Assembly (NCBI GenBank): GCA_036172665.1
Contig: CM069875.1
Location: 21,607,806 to 21,671,805, forward strand
Source of the DNA: Prosopocoilus inquinatus
Lineage: Eukaryota > Arthropoda > Insecta > Coleoptera > Lucanidae
Direction of reading: 5' to 3'
DNA: 64,000 nucleotides
The first letter of the stretch is position 1, and every line of letters begins with the position of its first letter. The position numbers and the translations under genes were made by a program. Of this stretch, positions 1-12,925 are shown in pieces. The notes below the pieces were generated by a model. That model saw nothing but the letters and a program-made list of their open reading frames with translations. It ran no database searches and was not told where the DNA came from.

Positions 1-1142
1 TATCTACGGTTTTATAAGCTAATGGCAATTTAATTAAAGATATCTTTTAACTAAATTTCAAAATAAGTAATGTTTTTTTTTGTTTTCCTGTTATTTTTGA
101 TTAACTTACATATTTGCAATTTTATTTAAGACTGCTGACAGGCAAAAGGAATTACGTTGTTGGCATTGTAGTCATGTTATTTCCAGCCTCAACGTATATC
201 AAGTATTTTGTTTTGAGTTAGAAAAGTAAACTTACATTTCATCGATGTTTCTTCACCCTTTTTCGAGTTTCAAAAACAATCAGTGTGTGTCTTCAAATAA
301 ATACAAAACTTTATTAATTTATAAATTCATACACATAAAATGTCTTAATTTTTAAAAAGTTGAACTCTGCACTTAAAATACACACAATTCCTGCTGTCAG
401 TAATAAGAGTTGTTAATGTTAAGACAGAAAGTCTGCACGAAACATTACAAACGTATTTCACTTTTATAATTAATACTCAGAATAAAGAGCTGTTACTGTA
501 AATAATAACCGAACCGCTGCGCCGCAGCCTGTTTCTTCGTCTTCATCGGCAGTCGCGTCCCTCTTATTCATCTCCTTCGCGAATTTTTTATCTACTCATT
601 CAAATTCAGTCCCTCCGTCACTGAAGAAGTTGTCGTGGATAAAAAGCTTCGCTGAAAAATTGTTTCCCCACCAAACGTAATATCTCTGCATTAAATGTTA
701 CGAGTTTAAAATGTAATTTCGCTATCATCATCATTTTGGTCTGCTTTTATTGCGTTTGCTTTTCGACGTCGTTTTCGTCCTTGGAGGTTTATTGGTCTAT
801 AGCAGTCACAAAATTATGATGTAATTAAAATCCATTACGCTTTATATTATCTTATAAGCAGACATGGGAATTATATATTTCGTTGACTTTTTCGTCAAAG
901 CATAACTTCCTGCTGTAGCATTATCTTGCTGGCTCATTTGTAATTATAATTTGTAAAGCTGATTGTTTAATTATACATATATTGATCCAATAAAATCCAC
1001 AACATGTGATAATGGATAGATCATACACGTATGTAAATACAGTGTTAAAAGTTACAAAATTTAACCGATTTATAGTAATATTTTCTGACAAGGTAATTTT
1101 TAATAAAACACTTAAAAAAATTAAAAAATATCTCCAAATCTA
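1..1142. other. Non-coding AT-rich stretch
   Basis: No reading frame here resembles a known protein and I see no repeat structure. A patch at about 505-790 is richer in G and C and less repetitive than its surroundings. It has no open frame of note and could be unique regulatory DNA; that is only an inference from composition. Confidence 0.4.
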
Positions 1143-1150
1143 ATATCGAT

Positions 1151-2181
1151 CAGTGGCGACTTTTCAGGGTAGGCAAGGTAGGCGTCGCCTATCCTAACAT
1201 TTTATAAATAATTAAGTATTATATTTAATATTAATTACAAATAACCCATTGTTTATTTTTATGTTGATATTTTTGTCATACAGGTAATAATGGTCCATTT
1301 GTGAACGAATCCTAAGTTGCATTTCTGAACGGTTCCTCCGTTGCATATGATGTGGTTGGTCGGTAGCGGTAGAATAGGCGAAATAACTTTTCGCCTTAAA
1401 TTCTCATGAAAGTATCATGCGATTAATATGTTTGTCTCTTTCTATCCCAGTGCTAGGCTGACGTGTAGTAAAATGAATAAGTACGATATTAGGCGACAGA
1501 TCGTGTCGCCTCGGGCTCTTCGGAAATATTCGGTCAAGAAACGTTTAAGTTTGGTTATTCCATAATTTACGTTTGAATCAGTTTAAATATTGTGAATATT
1601 ATTATAATTTATTATTATCGTCATGGATCATGAAATTATAGGTATGTGCTTTATTAGAGATGTCGTTTTCACAGAAATATTTTTCTTCGGGTAGAATACT
1701 GAAAAAATTAATATTTTAATGCCGATAAAAGAGTTCTATATTCGTTTAAGACTACTTGATATGAAAATCATAAATGGTTGTGTGGAAACAATTTTAAAAA
1801 GGGACCTTTTTGTTGGCCGTGTTTTTTTAAATTCTTTTATCAAATGTCAGACGAAATGCTTGGATAACGAAAAAGTTAAGAAAAAAATAGAATTCTCTTA
1901 ACTTGCTTAATAGACTTAAGAGTAACTTTGGCAAAACAAGCGCTCTCATTTCGAACAATTTTGTTAAAAGAAATAAATTTATAAGATTTAAGTATGTACA
2001 GTCTCGAGGATTAAATTTTGGTCGTCAGTGTCAATCAAAACGTTAATTTCTGCAAAGTAAAAAAATTAAACGTCCTGTTTTGGCAACCAATGACGATCAA
2101 AAATTATTGCTCGCAGCTGTACCTTTAAGTATTTCTTTTTCACTGTGTCGCCTACCAATCATTAGTCACGAGCCGCCACTG
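1151..2181. mobile_element. Non-autonomous hAT element with 8-bp target duplication
   Basis: The element starts CAGTGGCGACT and ends AGCCGCCACTG, giving 11-bp terminal inverted repeats with one mismatch. It is flanked by the perfect direct repeat ATATCGAT at 1143-1150 and 2182-2189. An 8-bp duplication with CAGTGGCG-type ends is diagnostic of the hAT DNA transposon superfamily. The 1031-bp interior has no transposase reading frame: the only open frame (60 codons near 1719) resembles nothing I know. It is therefore a deletion derivative mobilised in trans. The intact duplication argues that it inserted as a unit and has not been rearranged since. Confidence 0.85.
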
Positions 2182-2189
2182 ATATCGAT

Positions 2190-2979
2190 ATACTTATACT
2201 TTATAACAGAAAATTGAGGAGATCATTCATGTAAGACGGTGGGATGGGTCATAGCATAGCTCTTATTTAAGCGGCATTGCATTTTTTCAAGTTGCGAAAA
2301 ATTAAAATATTTGGTGCGGCTGCGGTTAAGATTTTATGGGTAGTAAAGTCTGTAAGAGTCGGGTGGCCTGAGGTTGAACAAGAGTTCAACTGGTCTTTTC
2401 TGCAACAATTAAGTTGTATGTTAAACGAGAATGTACCAGGTCATAATAATTTGGAGCTGTCCTTCGATGGTTAAACATTTTTTTAAATTTGCGAATAGCT
2501 TTATTTAATCTATTACAAGTGTACTCACTTTGGCGTCTCCAGTAGAACTGAGGGTGTACAAGTATACATAATAATTTAGCCCTTATGTAAGAAGAATCAT
2601 CTGTCAGCTAATTGGGACTTTGGTATTATAAAAGTATGTCTGTAATCAAATAAGTTTCTCATATTAAAACTGTAAGTTCTTCATCACTCAATACAATGGT
2701 TTCTGCAAATATGATTTTTATTGGTGAAAAATGAAAAAAATTAAAAACCCCAGGAGCCCGGAGATAGTTGTTGTACCCTTTTTGGAGAGTTACTCGGTAT
2801 GTACTTCTTAGAAAATGGACCTCTACCGACTGATAAATTGTATATCAACTCTCAAGATTTATTCCCTTATTACTTTTAACATTCACTTAATAGTTTATTT
2901 TGGGAGGTACGAGTGTTGTCCTAAATTCATTTATTCATCAATAAAAACTGGCATTGAAAGAGGGTAACTCTTTGAATTT
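2190..2979. other. Non-coding stretch, nothing recognised
   Basis: AT-rich sequence between two DNA transposons. The 65-codon open frame near 2277 has no recognisable motif and is most likely chance. Confidence 0.4.
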
Positions 2980-2988
2980 ACTTATCAC

Positions 2989-3179
2989 TAGAGAACGGGG
3001 CTTGGTCCATGTATCGGTAGAAGGGAAGAGTAGGAGCAGACAGTCGTACTTTCGCTTCCTGCGTTGATTTGAACCGCAGTCCTACTAGGTACATTCAAAT
3101 CAACGGAGGACGAACGAAGACGCGACTGCCCGCTCCTGTTTCTCCCTTCCTCTGGTACATGCGCTAAGTCCCGTTCTGC
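2989..3179. mobile_element. Foldback MITE with 9-bp target duplication (Mutator-like)
   Basis: The 191-bp unit folds back along nearly its whole length. The left arm (about 2991-3072) pairs with the right arm (about 3093-3177) with scattered mismatches; both ends carry the AGAACGGG motif and both inner ends carry TTGATTTGAA. The direct repeat ACTTATCAC sits exactly at both ends (2980-2988 and 3180-3188). A 9-bp duplication is typical of the Mutator superfamily (MULE), so this is probably a non-autonomous MULE-type MITE. Its higher GC content contrasts with the flanks. The superfamily is inferred from duplication length only. Confidence 0.75.
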
Positions 3180-3188
3180 ACTTATCAC

Positions 3189-6100
3189 ACCCTAAATAAC
3201 ATTAGGGCACTGCATAAGTTTACGTGCTTTTGTTTTTGTACGTTCACGATCGAAACATTAAAAAAAAAACTATAAATGGAAATATGTATAAATTCCGTGC
3301 TTTATTAAAATTTGATCAAGTTAGTACTGGAGTGCATTTCAGCAGACTGTGACGGAAACTTCCGCGATTGAGGGCGTGCAAAATATGTTTGTTAACAAGT
3401 TGCGGAATGCGAATATTCTGCGGAAGTATGTCCTCCGGCCCTAGCCGACGCACCATGATGAATTTCTGCCCGAAGTTGAGGCGGCTGTCGACTTTTAACG
3501 TCTAATGAATGTAGAAGTTTACTGCGAAAGATATTTCAGAAGAGGAAAAGAAATTGGAACGCTATGCAGACAGTCGAATGACATTCTCTATTATATACGA
3601 CTCAGAATATTTGTTAACGAGCAATTTCTAAAATAAGTTCATTCAATTCGCTTTTTATTACGCGTTTTATATTTCTGAACTGTTTTCAGAAATATAATAA
3701 TTGTAAGTGTAATAATTAGGGAACGGATTTCTATTATTATATTATTGTGATATCATTTGAGGCATATTTTATGCTTTTCTTGCTATTTTCTTAGTTTTAT
3801 GCATATTTTATTTTGTATGCTTTTTTAATTACATTAAGGTTAAGTATATGGAGGACGATGTGCTGTAAAACATGTACTACTGAAAACCGGTTCGGCCCGG
3901 GGTCTTTATCACACACATGTTTTATTCTTTGGTGCTCTTTATTTTTGCCATACAAGAGGGGGGAGTGCGTGTCCGAAAATCGGCTTGTTTTCTGTTCGGT
4001 CGTTACTCCGAAGAGATATGCTATAAATAGAATTCCGCGTTCTGCTACAGAATATGCCGAAATATTTACTTCGTTTGTTATTATTTGAGAATCCTCAGGC
4101 GGTATCCGCTATTTATAAATAAAATGAACTATGAATTCCAATCATAAAAGCGAAGTAGAATTTGTCAAAATATACAAGGGCGCACTTATTTTTGATCTTT
4201 ATTTGCTATAGTACAGTTTAGTGTTCGCTTTTGTGCTTAAAATTGTAAAAAAGTGCTAAAAATAAAATCGCGGGTTTCATTAGGTTATCGAGCGAATTTA
4301 TAGAGAACTTAGAAACCGATTCTTCTGCTAAACTCGAATTTAAATTTATCCTAATAAATTAGTGTAGATATGGAGCAACATTCTCCTTAAGTTAGTCAAT
4401 GTCATCGAAGAACGAAACAATGAATCACTTGGAATTAAATTTTATTATTTATTGTTATAGTATTATAGAAGTAACAAAATCTGCGTATATAAAAAAATGT
4501 TTTTGTTTGTAAGATATTTTCTTTTGTCATTTATTCGTTATAAATTAATGTATTAATGTTATTTTTAAAGCAAACTTTTTTTCTTAAAATATTAAGCTTC
4601 TTAGTTTCGAGTGCGTTCTGCACCCTGCAAATGGAACATATAGGATCAGTTCGGAGGAGCTCTGAGTATCTCATTTTGGCAATTGGAAAGCGGCTCATAT
4701 ATATCAGACAATGACAAATTGATAAATGAAGGTGATGATTCTTTACTTGGATCAAGACACTACAACGTAACTGTAAAGATCCAGCGAAAAAACTGTAGAT
4801 GCCTAGACGGTGCCGTTTTAATTTTAATATTACTGAACGTTGTGAGTGCTTAATTTATGTATAAATTTCTAGGTTATGAATGAAGCTTTATTCTTTTAAT
4901 TTTTATTGTTAATTAAATCCAACCAGTCATGTTGAAAAACAAAATAATATAAATTCGAACACCAATTGCAAATTCAGCCCTAAATGTGAAAAATACACGC
5001 AGCTGTGCACCAGTGTGCGTGTAGCGCTAAAATTAATTGGTGCACGTCCTGCAAACTCGATGTTTATCGCAATTATTACAAGCTTTCACCGCAAACATGT
5101 AATCAAGTGTGCTCCGTTAATGCCGCCGCATGCAAATGAATTGTCGCGTTACAAGATCAATCTGGAAACATTGAATGACGATCCCAATCGATCAGGCGCC
5201 GGCCCTGCCATCCGTCTTTATGCATACGTGAACATGACAGAAACACATTAATTTCCAAGTATGTTCTGCAAAGCTTGACGTAGGAAAAGGGTTGATTTTT
5301 TTTATCAGCGAAAAATCATGTGCAAGTAAAAGTCTATACGTGAGACGTGAATTCGCAGAGGTAGGAGTTGGATGCTTTCACCGGAACCATTTTTCTTCCC
5401 CTCTTTACACAAAACACAACAAATGGCATGGGTTTTCAATCAATCTTTCACATATTTTTATCTCATTCCCCTGGTGCGCATAGGGCGGCAAGAAATAGGG
5501 TTTCGTCTCGCTACTTCCCTCTCCATAAATAATTTCATCAACGCAAAATGTCTTCTTGCACCGTTGGTAATAAATTATTGATAATTATGTTTCCTGTTAA
5601 TGGTAACAAATAAGTGATTACAGGCAACAAATAAGTGAAGGTCTAGCTCGACGATGTATGGTTTTAGACTAAGTCCTGTAAAGTAGAATAATGAAAAGGT
5701 TAAACATTGGAATAACAGTAAATGCTACAGTTAAATGTATTTATTTAAAAATAAATAATCCTATTTCGAACGCGCTGGAAAACAGTATTTGACAATAATA
5801 GGCTTTCATTAATTCTTATTGGTGTTATTAGCATATATTTTCGAATTTTGAACCCATACCCTTAATTTTAAAGTTTAATATAATTCGCGGATTCATGAAA
5901 GAATGGAATAATAATTAGAAATTTAATAGAATCTTAAACTCTTAAGATTGAACTAGGAAAAATGATATGCAAATGTTATTAATATGTATTCTAAAACTTT
6001 CTGGCTTTGTATGAGCCATTTATGTGATATGCGACGATTACCTGAATTAAAACATAAACAAATAAACTCGAATAATAAATGATAGTTAATAAATCTAAAG

Positions 6101-6365
6101 TAAATCGAATTTTGTGTATCACAGGATTTGTTTCAAGCGTAAATAAATTTATTTAATTTAATGAGTTGCCTATTTTAAATGATGTGTAGATATTTTTATT
6201 TATTTACACCGGAATTACTCCTATTTATTTATAAGTAAAGACCGGACTTTTATGTTCCTAATTTAGGTGGCTTATTATGAAATGACGTTTTTATTTTCTT
6301 ATTGTAAGTGCTTAAATATCCATAATTTTGGATAAAATTAAATTACCCAGATTATATCTCTTTTA
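3189..6365. other. Non-coding stretch with one complex island
   Basis: No gene recognised. Around 4980-5560 the sequence is less AT-rich, non-repetitive and holds an octamer ATGCAAAT near 5149, with overlapping short open frames. It looks like unique, possibly conserved regulatory DNA, but nothing in the sequence alone proves that. Near 5605-5640 the phrase AACAAATAAGTGA occurs twice in tandem. Confidence 0.35.
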
Positions 6366-8642
6366 CATGTTTGCATTGTGTTTATTGCTATATATAAACC
6401 ACCAGGCTCCATCTTTGATAACTTCTTCGATCGGATATCTTTAGTTTTAGATTTCATCCAAAAAGAAGGTAAATTAGTAGTAATTGGTGGAGATTTTAAT
6501 TTACAGTTTAATAACCCTTCGGCTCAAGAGCGCCAACTAATTGATTTATTTCGCAGTCATGATTGTTGTTACACTGTCGTAGATATGCCCACGCGAATCA
6601 CCGATACTTCTGTTTTTTGTATTGATAATTTTATTACAAATTTAATTCAAAATAATTTTAATGCGGGGTGTTTCGAATCTAACCTTTCGGATTATTTAGC
6701 ACAAATAATTAATATTTTTGTAATTACTTAAATAATGAAACATGGTTTAGCGTCTATGAGGTCTCTTGCGCTGACAAAGCATTTGAAACTTTCTTAAATA
6801 TATTTTTGTATTACTTAAATAGCTGTTTTCCCTTAGTTAAGTGTCGTTTCTATAATCGTGTAAACAAATGGATATCATCTAATATAACTCAACTTAAGAA
6901 TAACTTATTGTTTCTAAAAAACTTAAGTAGACAATATCCAGCATTTAAGGAAGAGTTTTTGCTCTACGAGAAATTTTATAAGGAAACTGTTGCTCTTGAA
7001 CAAAAAGAAGCTTGCGACAACTTTATCTTCAACTCAGAAAACAAAACTCGTGTTATTTGGAACTTAATTAACAGTAAAAGATCTAATTATTCTAAGATAA
7101 ATACTTTACCTGTTCATTTTGAAAATAATGAGCATCTGAGTAACGCTTTTAATAAATATTTTTTGTATTTACCTTATAACTTGGTTTCTAAGTATGATAC
7201 TAACTTAAATTATAATTTTACTGATCAACATTTAAGCCAGAACTCAGCGTCATTTTTTATCACACTTGTTACTTGTTATGATATTATTCGAACTATTTCC
7301 TACCTAAATACTTCTGAAACAGCTGGAATAGATGGTGTATCGTCTTTTATTATAAAAGAATCCTCACGTTTTATAGACGAAGTATTATCCTATCTTATTA
7401 ATTTGTCTTTCCAGCACGGTGTTTTTCCTTCGAAACTAAAGGTAGCCATTACCGTCCGATAAGTATTTTGTCAACTTTTAGTAAAATTTATGAGAGTATT
7501 ATGAATAAAAAAGTCATTCTTTATTTTAAACAATTTTCATCTAATCAGCATGGTTTTATACAAAATAAATCAACTGATACTGCCTTATATGAATTTTTGA
7601 AGCACATCTATAATGATTTAGACACTGGTAAAATATGTTTAAGTATTTTCATAGACCTATCTAAGGCTTTTGATTGTGTTGGTCATAATATATTACTCCA
7701 TAAATTAAAACGTTATGGGATTAATGGTATAACTTTTCTTTGGTTTGAATCATATCTTTCGAATCGTACGCAATTAGTTCAAATCGATACCCAACTGTCT
7801 ACTGAAGGTCATTCGAATATCGGTGTACCTCAAGGATCTATATTGGGACCCACTCTCTTTTTAATATACATCCATGATTTTATTAACTTTCTAGGCACCA
7901 AAACTTCAAATGTTGCACCTTTACAGTGAGTGGTAGCAATCCTAATGAGTTGATGGCAAGAGAGAAATCTGTTTATAAACATATTTTACGTTGGATGATT
8001 GCGAACAAGTTGGCTGTAAATGATGAAAAAACTAAGTGTATAATGTTTAAAAACAATTGCAGATATAAAATATCTAATTTCAAACTTTCCGAAGATATTA
8101 CTTCTCTATGTGATTCTTCAAGGTTACTTGGCGTGATCATCGACGAGGATTTGAATTGGACTTCACATGTAAATTATCTTTGTAATTCGTTCTCTAGGGT
8201 TTGTTTTGCCCTATACCAACTTAAGAAATCTTGCACTTTCAGTACTTTGAAAACTTTTTATTCCAAGTTGAGATATGGTTTAATACATTGGGGAATGAGT
8301 TCTGAAGCTCATCGAATTTTCATTGTACAAAAAAGAGTTATACGGATAATATGTGATTTGGCATATAGAGATTCTTGTAAGAACTCTTCCAAAGATAAAC
8401 ATTTTTTGACTTATTATGACATATGTATATTAGAAGAGTTGCTTTTTGTATTGAAATATAAAGATAATTTTCGAGTTCTTCAAAATCATAATCATAATAC
8501 TGGTAATTATAATTACTTGTTACCTCCCCCGCATAGATCGTCCGTATTTCAAAAAGGTCTTCCTTATAAGGGCTGTAAACTCTTTAATTGCCTTCCACGG
8601 CGTATTAAAAATGAATGTAATTTTAGTAGATATAAAAACAAA
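6366..8642 (+). pseudogene. Broken ORF2 (endonuclease + reverse transcriptase) of the non-LTR element
   Basis: In the working element this protein nicks the target and copies the RNA. The endonuclease remnant (6366-6731) shows YKPPG, GGDFN and a changed end motif, NLSDY where SDH is expected, so the catalytic His is lost. A frameshift near 6715-6733 leads to a linker and RT start (ETAGIDGVSS). At about 7445 a deletion of roughly 45 bases joins KLKVA directly to HYRPISIL. Motif A is present (FIDLSKAFD, near 7650), then GVPQGSILGP. The YADD/FADD catalytic motif is missing near 7905-7925, where another frameshift and deletion lie. The thumb follows at 7926-8642 (KLAVNDEKTKCIMF, RLLGVIIDEDLNW). 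Two frameshifts, two deletions and lost catalytic residues make it dead. CR1 versus jockey is not resolved. Confidence 0.85.
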
Positions 8643-8809
8643 TAAGATACTTTCTATTAACATTAAATTGTTATTCTGTATATGAATTTACAGATTATTG
8701 TAAAAAGATATCTTAATTTTCAACCTTGTTTGCGACATATTTATTGTACAATATTTTTTTGTACTCTGTACTTTATTGAAATATATATATATTATTATTA
8801 TTATTATAT
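6366..8809 (+). mobile_element. Decayed non-LTR retrotransposon (jockey/CR1 type), + strand
   Basis: Order of remnants: C-terminal part of an apurinic-type endonuclease, linker, reverse transcriptase, thumb and C-terminal domain, 3' UTR, then an (ATT)n tail at 8791-8809. The tail marks the 3' end. The 5' end is lost within the endonuclease, as expected from incomplete target-primed reverse transcription. I could not define a target-site duplication. Similar 3' tails occur in the relics at 9630, 13220, 51436, 51738 and 52451. Confidence 0.85.
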
Positions 8810-9629
8810 TGGCCATACATACTTTTACATAGAGCACTCACAACTTGTTGAGTATGGCAAGACAGCGGTTAGCACCGGCTGAACTTACCTCCATCATGAA
8901 ACCGTCTGTAATATTTTGCAGGCTAGAAATAACGCCTTCGATAAAAAAAAGACGTTTTCATCAAAAAATTAAAGTAAATTAATTAAAAATCGCCACGTGG
9001 AGATGAAAATAAAAGTTTATACGAGACAAGCAGACAATCTGCTTTTCTATAAACCTGTAAAATTTTACAGGTCTTTTATAAAAGCCCGTAAAATATTACA
9101 TACGTAATTTATCGTTTGCTTGGCTACCATAAACAACCACAAATTAACCTGTAAAATGTCATTTACTAAGAAAGTGGAAATAAATATTTAACTTATAGTA
9201 TATTTAGTCATTATATTTGATACAATCACTGATAATGTCTTTCTTTCACAGATTTTAATTTCCAGCACATTTTTATTAGTTTATTAGACTCTGCTTTCGT
9301 TTAATTAATAGAAATAGGGTTGCGTTCAAATAACCAAAACAGCTAAGTTACTGACTGGGCTTAGCTGTTGAACGGATATGCTTTTAATGTGATAAGCTCC
9401 AACAGCCTTGCATTTTAAACTTGCGCTAGACGTCGCAGGTACGTTCAGTAATACCATTCGCTCAATGTCAACGTGCTGAATCAGCAACTCAATTGCTGCG
9501 GTTATCTGTACGCTGCCTTGTTTCAGTCACATTCAGGGTAATGATAAATTTACGTTTCGAGGTGTTAGTAACAATAAAAAATCTGTTTAGTTGTAGAAAC
9601 TTCTGTTTTTCAAATAATAGGTATTATTT
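8810..9629. other. Non-coding stretch with a small perfect palindrome
   Basis: No gene seen. A perfect 18-nt palindrome, CCTGTAAAATTTTACAGG, lies at 9054-9071, and partial copies of its half-site follow at about 9075-9150. Nothing else stands out. Confidence 0.4.
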
Positions 9630-9870
9630 ATAATAATAATAATAATAATTCTTTATTCAATAATCACAGTGCAATAATGTAGAATTTACAGACATGGTTA
9701 AAGTAGATCAACCTCAAGTATCATACAGAAAAGTAAATTACACAAATACAACATAATAACGGTGTCACATTAATAGTAAAGAAAAGCAAATTACATAAAT
9801 AAACATGCATACATATTTAAACGTACATCAGAAATGTTACTATTACTCAAAGGGATTATTCTACAGGATA
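9630..9870 (-). mobile_element. 3'-end relic of a non-LTR element, - strand
   Basis: A (TAA)n tract at 9630-9649 runs into CTTTATTCAATAATCAC, which read on the minus strand is a 3' UTR followed by an (ATT)n tail. No coding part remains. The arrangement (TAA)n then TTTATT recurs at 13220 and 51738. The right limit is a guess. Confidence 0.5.
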
Positions 9871-10584
9871 TTTATAATTTGTTAGGCACCCAAAAATTAT
9901 TTTTTTGACCGCTGATTATGAATAAAATACTTCTTCATTTTGGATCTTTAATCCAATTTAATAGCTGTAGATTTCGAATGCTTCGATTTAGGGCTATTGT
10001 TGCTTAACAAAAAATGCTGGTTTTTAAGAGACCTATCGAAATATGCAATAAAAATTCCATTAAAAAAATATATAAGTTTGGGAAATAACTTATTTATGGA
10101 ACATACTGTATACGTGAAAATAATTTGCTAGTATAGAACTCGTTAAAGGTGATACCTACTGTAGAAAACATTTTCTTTTACAATTAATAGTTAAGGAGTC
10201 ATTGAAGAAATCGATACAAATGACCCACCCTGTATACTAATATCACGACATCTCAGGTATTTTCTGAAGTAAAGTATGAGTATTTAAGTTTGAAGAATGA
10301 AAAGTGTAAAGTTTAGAAATAATGGTATATTTAAATGTTCACAGATTATTTTATAAATGGCAAATTTAATTTGAATGCTTTTTCAGATAATTTCGATCGT
10401 AAAGGACCTTATTATTTATTTTAAAAAATGTAAGAATTTTATGTTAGTGTTTAAAAAATATAAATTTTATTTCATTATAAGGTATTTACTTCTCTTTTTT
10501 TTAAAGAGTGCACCCCTTGAAAACAAAAAAAAACCTCAGACTCACAGAAAAGCCTAACTGAAACCGTAACCGAAATCAGCATAA
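9871..10584. other. Non-coding stretch
   Basis: AT-rich with no gene recognised. At about 10225-10240 the phrase CCACCCTGTATA looks like the end of a mariner-type repeat, but I found no partner end. Confidence 0.35.
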
Positions 10585-10690
10585 TGCAGCAATCTGAGCT
10601 CGATCGTAAGCATCGTAAGGTACTTAGGACCTGTGCATTTAAATGGCACGATAATATTTTACGATGCTTACGATAGAGCTCAGAATTGCA
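10585..10690. repeat. 106-bp hairpin repeat
   Basis: The left arm (about 10585-10619) holds GAGCTCGATCGTAAGCATCG and the right arm (about 10658-10690) holds its near-perfect reverse complement; together they would form a stem of about 30 bp with a loop of about 40. The phrase ACCGAAA also occurs on both sides as a direct repeat. It is probably a small foldback MITE, though no clear target duplication is visible. Confidence 0.6.
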
Positions 10691-12849
10691 GCATAAAATT
10701 AAAACCGAAACCTTAACCTTGACCTTTTATAACGTGCGTGTACATCTCTGCTATTTATCAGGTACTCTTCTTATTGTTTTTCATCACACACTTTGTTTTT
10801 AATTGAAGACAAAAAGTTATCGCTATATTTATTTAAGAACTCTGCAAGATAAGCTAACTTTGCTGGTTTTATTAATTATTTGACATGATGACTATTTTCT
10901 TTTAAAAAGAGTAATTTTATATTGCCCTCATTAATATAGCATTATAAATTAATTATTCAATATTTCAAGACTGTGTTGCGTCTCGAAAGCTTTTAATTAA
11001 TTTTCTAAAGTTTGTTACAAAATAAGCAATTAGAACATTTTCTTAGAAATTCTTGATTAATTTATTCATCACGAATAAGGAACATCGACACACTGATTTT
11101 CTTTCAAACTTGCCTAACAAAAGTTTCACATCTCATCCTTTATATAAACTATTTACACTCTTTTGAAACTTCCATTATATACCTAACTAATTACTTTTCA
11201 GACAACAGTTACTAAAATAAACGCATTGTTTTATATTTAATACTTGGAGTTTTTTTTATGACACAGACATCATAAAAAATTATAGTCCGATGATCATATG
11301 CGATGCTTTTAATGAATATTATTTTATCTTTCAATTTTAAAATTTGAAGAAGTACTTTCTACGTATTTTAGAAACTTCTTTTACTTTGAGAGTAAAAGCA
11401 AACAGACTTTTTAAATGATTGACTTTAAGAGTTATAATTTTTAAAATTCCTATGATCTCGATCTTGAAATTCAGAGTCCACGCTTTCCTCAGTATTTTTT
11501 CTTTATCGTCTTTAAATTTATAATTATTTTTATTATTTTTAGCGAAAATATAAGGAGCATTTAATTTAAGAGACCGGATGTAGACCACAGTAGCCCTCCT
11601 AAGTACTGAAGGAGTAATCGTAGTAATACATATATTCTATTTTTTCTGCAGGTCGTCCAAAACGATATTATTGTAGAGTAATACGCTTAAAGTAAAATAA
11701 ATTTTTGCATCGAAAATGACTTCTCGCCTTCGTTAAGCTGTAATCTGAAACTGTTTAAATTAGACTTCCTGGCAAACTTATTAATTTCATGGCAAACGTC
11801 GACGAGACAGGATATTTTGCTATCGCCTGGAATCTTAATTGACCGGGCAATTAGCACGATAATAATTACAGCGGATCCCACTTAAGCGTTTAAAACACTC
11901 TAACGAACGTTTCAGAATGATAGGAAAATCAGCGTCAGGACTATAGGCCTCACATTAAATAAGTTTAACTGAACCACTCGGCCCGGAAGTAATTTAAGTT
12001 AAACAAAAGGGTTGACCGCATTTATCTTAATTTACCACGCGAAGAAGACGCAATTAAAACGGCCGAGCCGAAATTCGTTTTGACAAAATATAACTTGGCA
12101 GTATGCAAATAAATGTATTTATTTTTCCTGTCGAGTTATATTTGAGAAACTTTCAGCGAATATTCGAAGCGAGCGCCACAAACAAACTAATTTATCAATA
12201 AAATTACTTTTCAATTGAGTCGGATGGTATACTCTGTACTAGAACCGGAAGGGTGGCTGATGCAAACCAGATGCTTCATTTTTCATTTATACGAGAACCG
12301 AGCTTAATGATTTTTATATCTGCGCGCATTTTTTTTTCAGAGAAAAACCCGTCGTTTCTGCCATGTTTTAATTTAAATGTGTACGCGTACGTTGCTACTA
12401 AATGGAAAGCTCTTCGGCAAGATTTGGAGCATCAGGGTTAGTTTTTGTCGTTTTATTTCATCATGTCATAAAATTGCTGGCTCGTGTTTGTTACTTCGGT
12501 AAAGCAATTTTAAAAATGGAATAAATAAATTTGCGAAAGTAAATTGCATCATTTTTTCCAAACACACGTAAATTATGTAATGTTAACGAGCACTTCTCGG
12601 AATCACAATTTGTGATTTCTGTAAACTTCGGAGGAAATTACAAACGAAATTGCAATGAGGAAGGCTTTTTAGAAACGTTATAATTCGCATACATGTTAGA
12701 TGTCAAAAAATAAGTGTTTTCCAGAACTAAATGCAATACAATTATTAAGTTAAATTATAAATGCGAAAGAGTTTTATCAAAAAATTTAGAAAATGAAAGT
12801 CGATTAGTAGATCTAGCTGTTATGTGTATAAAATCGAAAAACCGTTCCT
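10691..12849. other. Non-coding stretch with a complex island
   Basis: No gene recognised. Between about 11690 and 12440 the sequence is less repetitive, with moderate GC content and an ATGCAAAT octamer near 12104. This texture is like conserved non-coding DNA, an inference only. The open frame near 12253 (62 codons) has no known domain. Confidence 0.35.
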
Positions 12850-12925
12850 AAGGTCCAGTTTTTGAATCACAAGTCTTAACTTTTGGTTTATTTCCACAGT
12901 AACAGGTATGAAGACAATTGAAGAC
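12850..12925. repeat. Half copy of the AGGCCCGG-type MITE
   Basis: The phrases TTTTTGAATCACAAGT, GGTTTATTTCCACAGTAACA and ATGAAGACAATTG follow in the same order and spacing as in the left half of the complete MITE at 45441-45570. The right half is missing, so this is a truncated, diverged copy. Confidence 0.55.
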
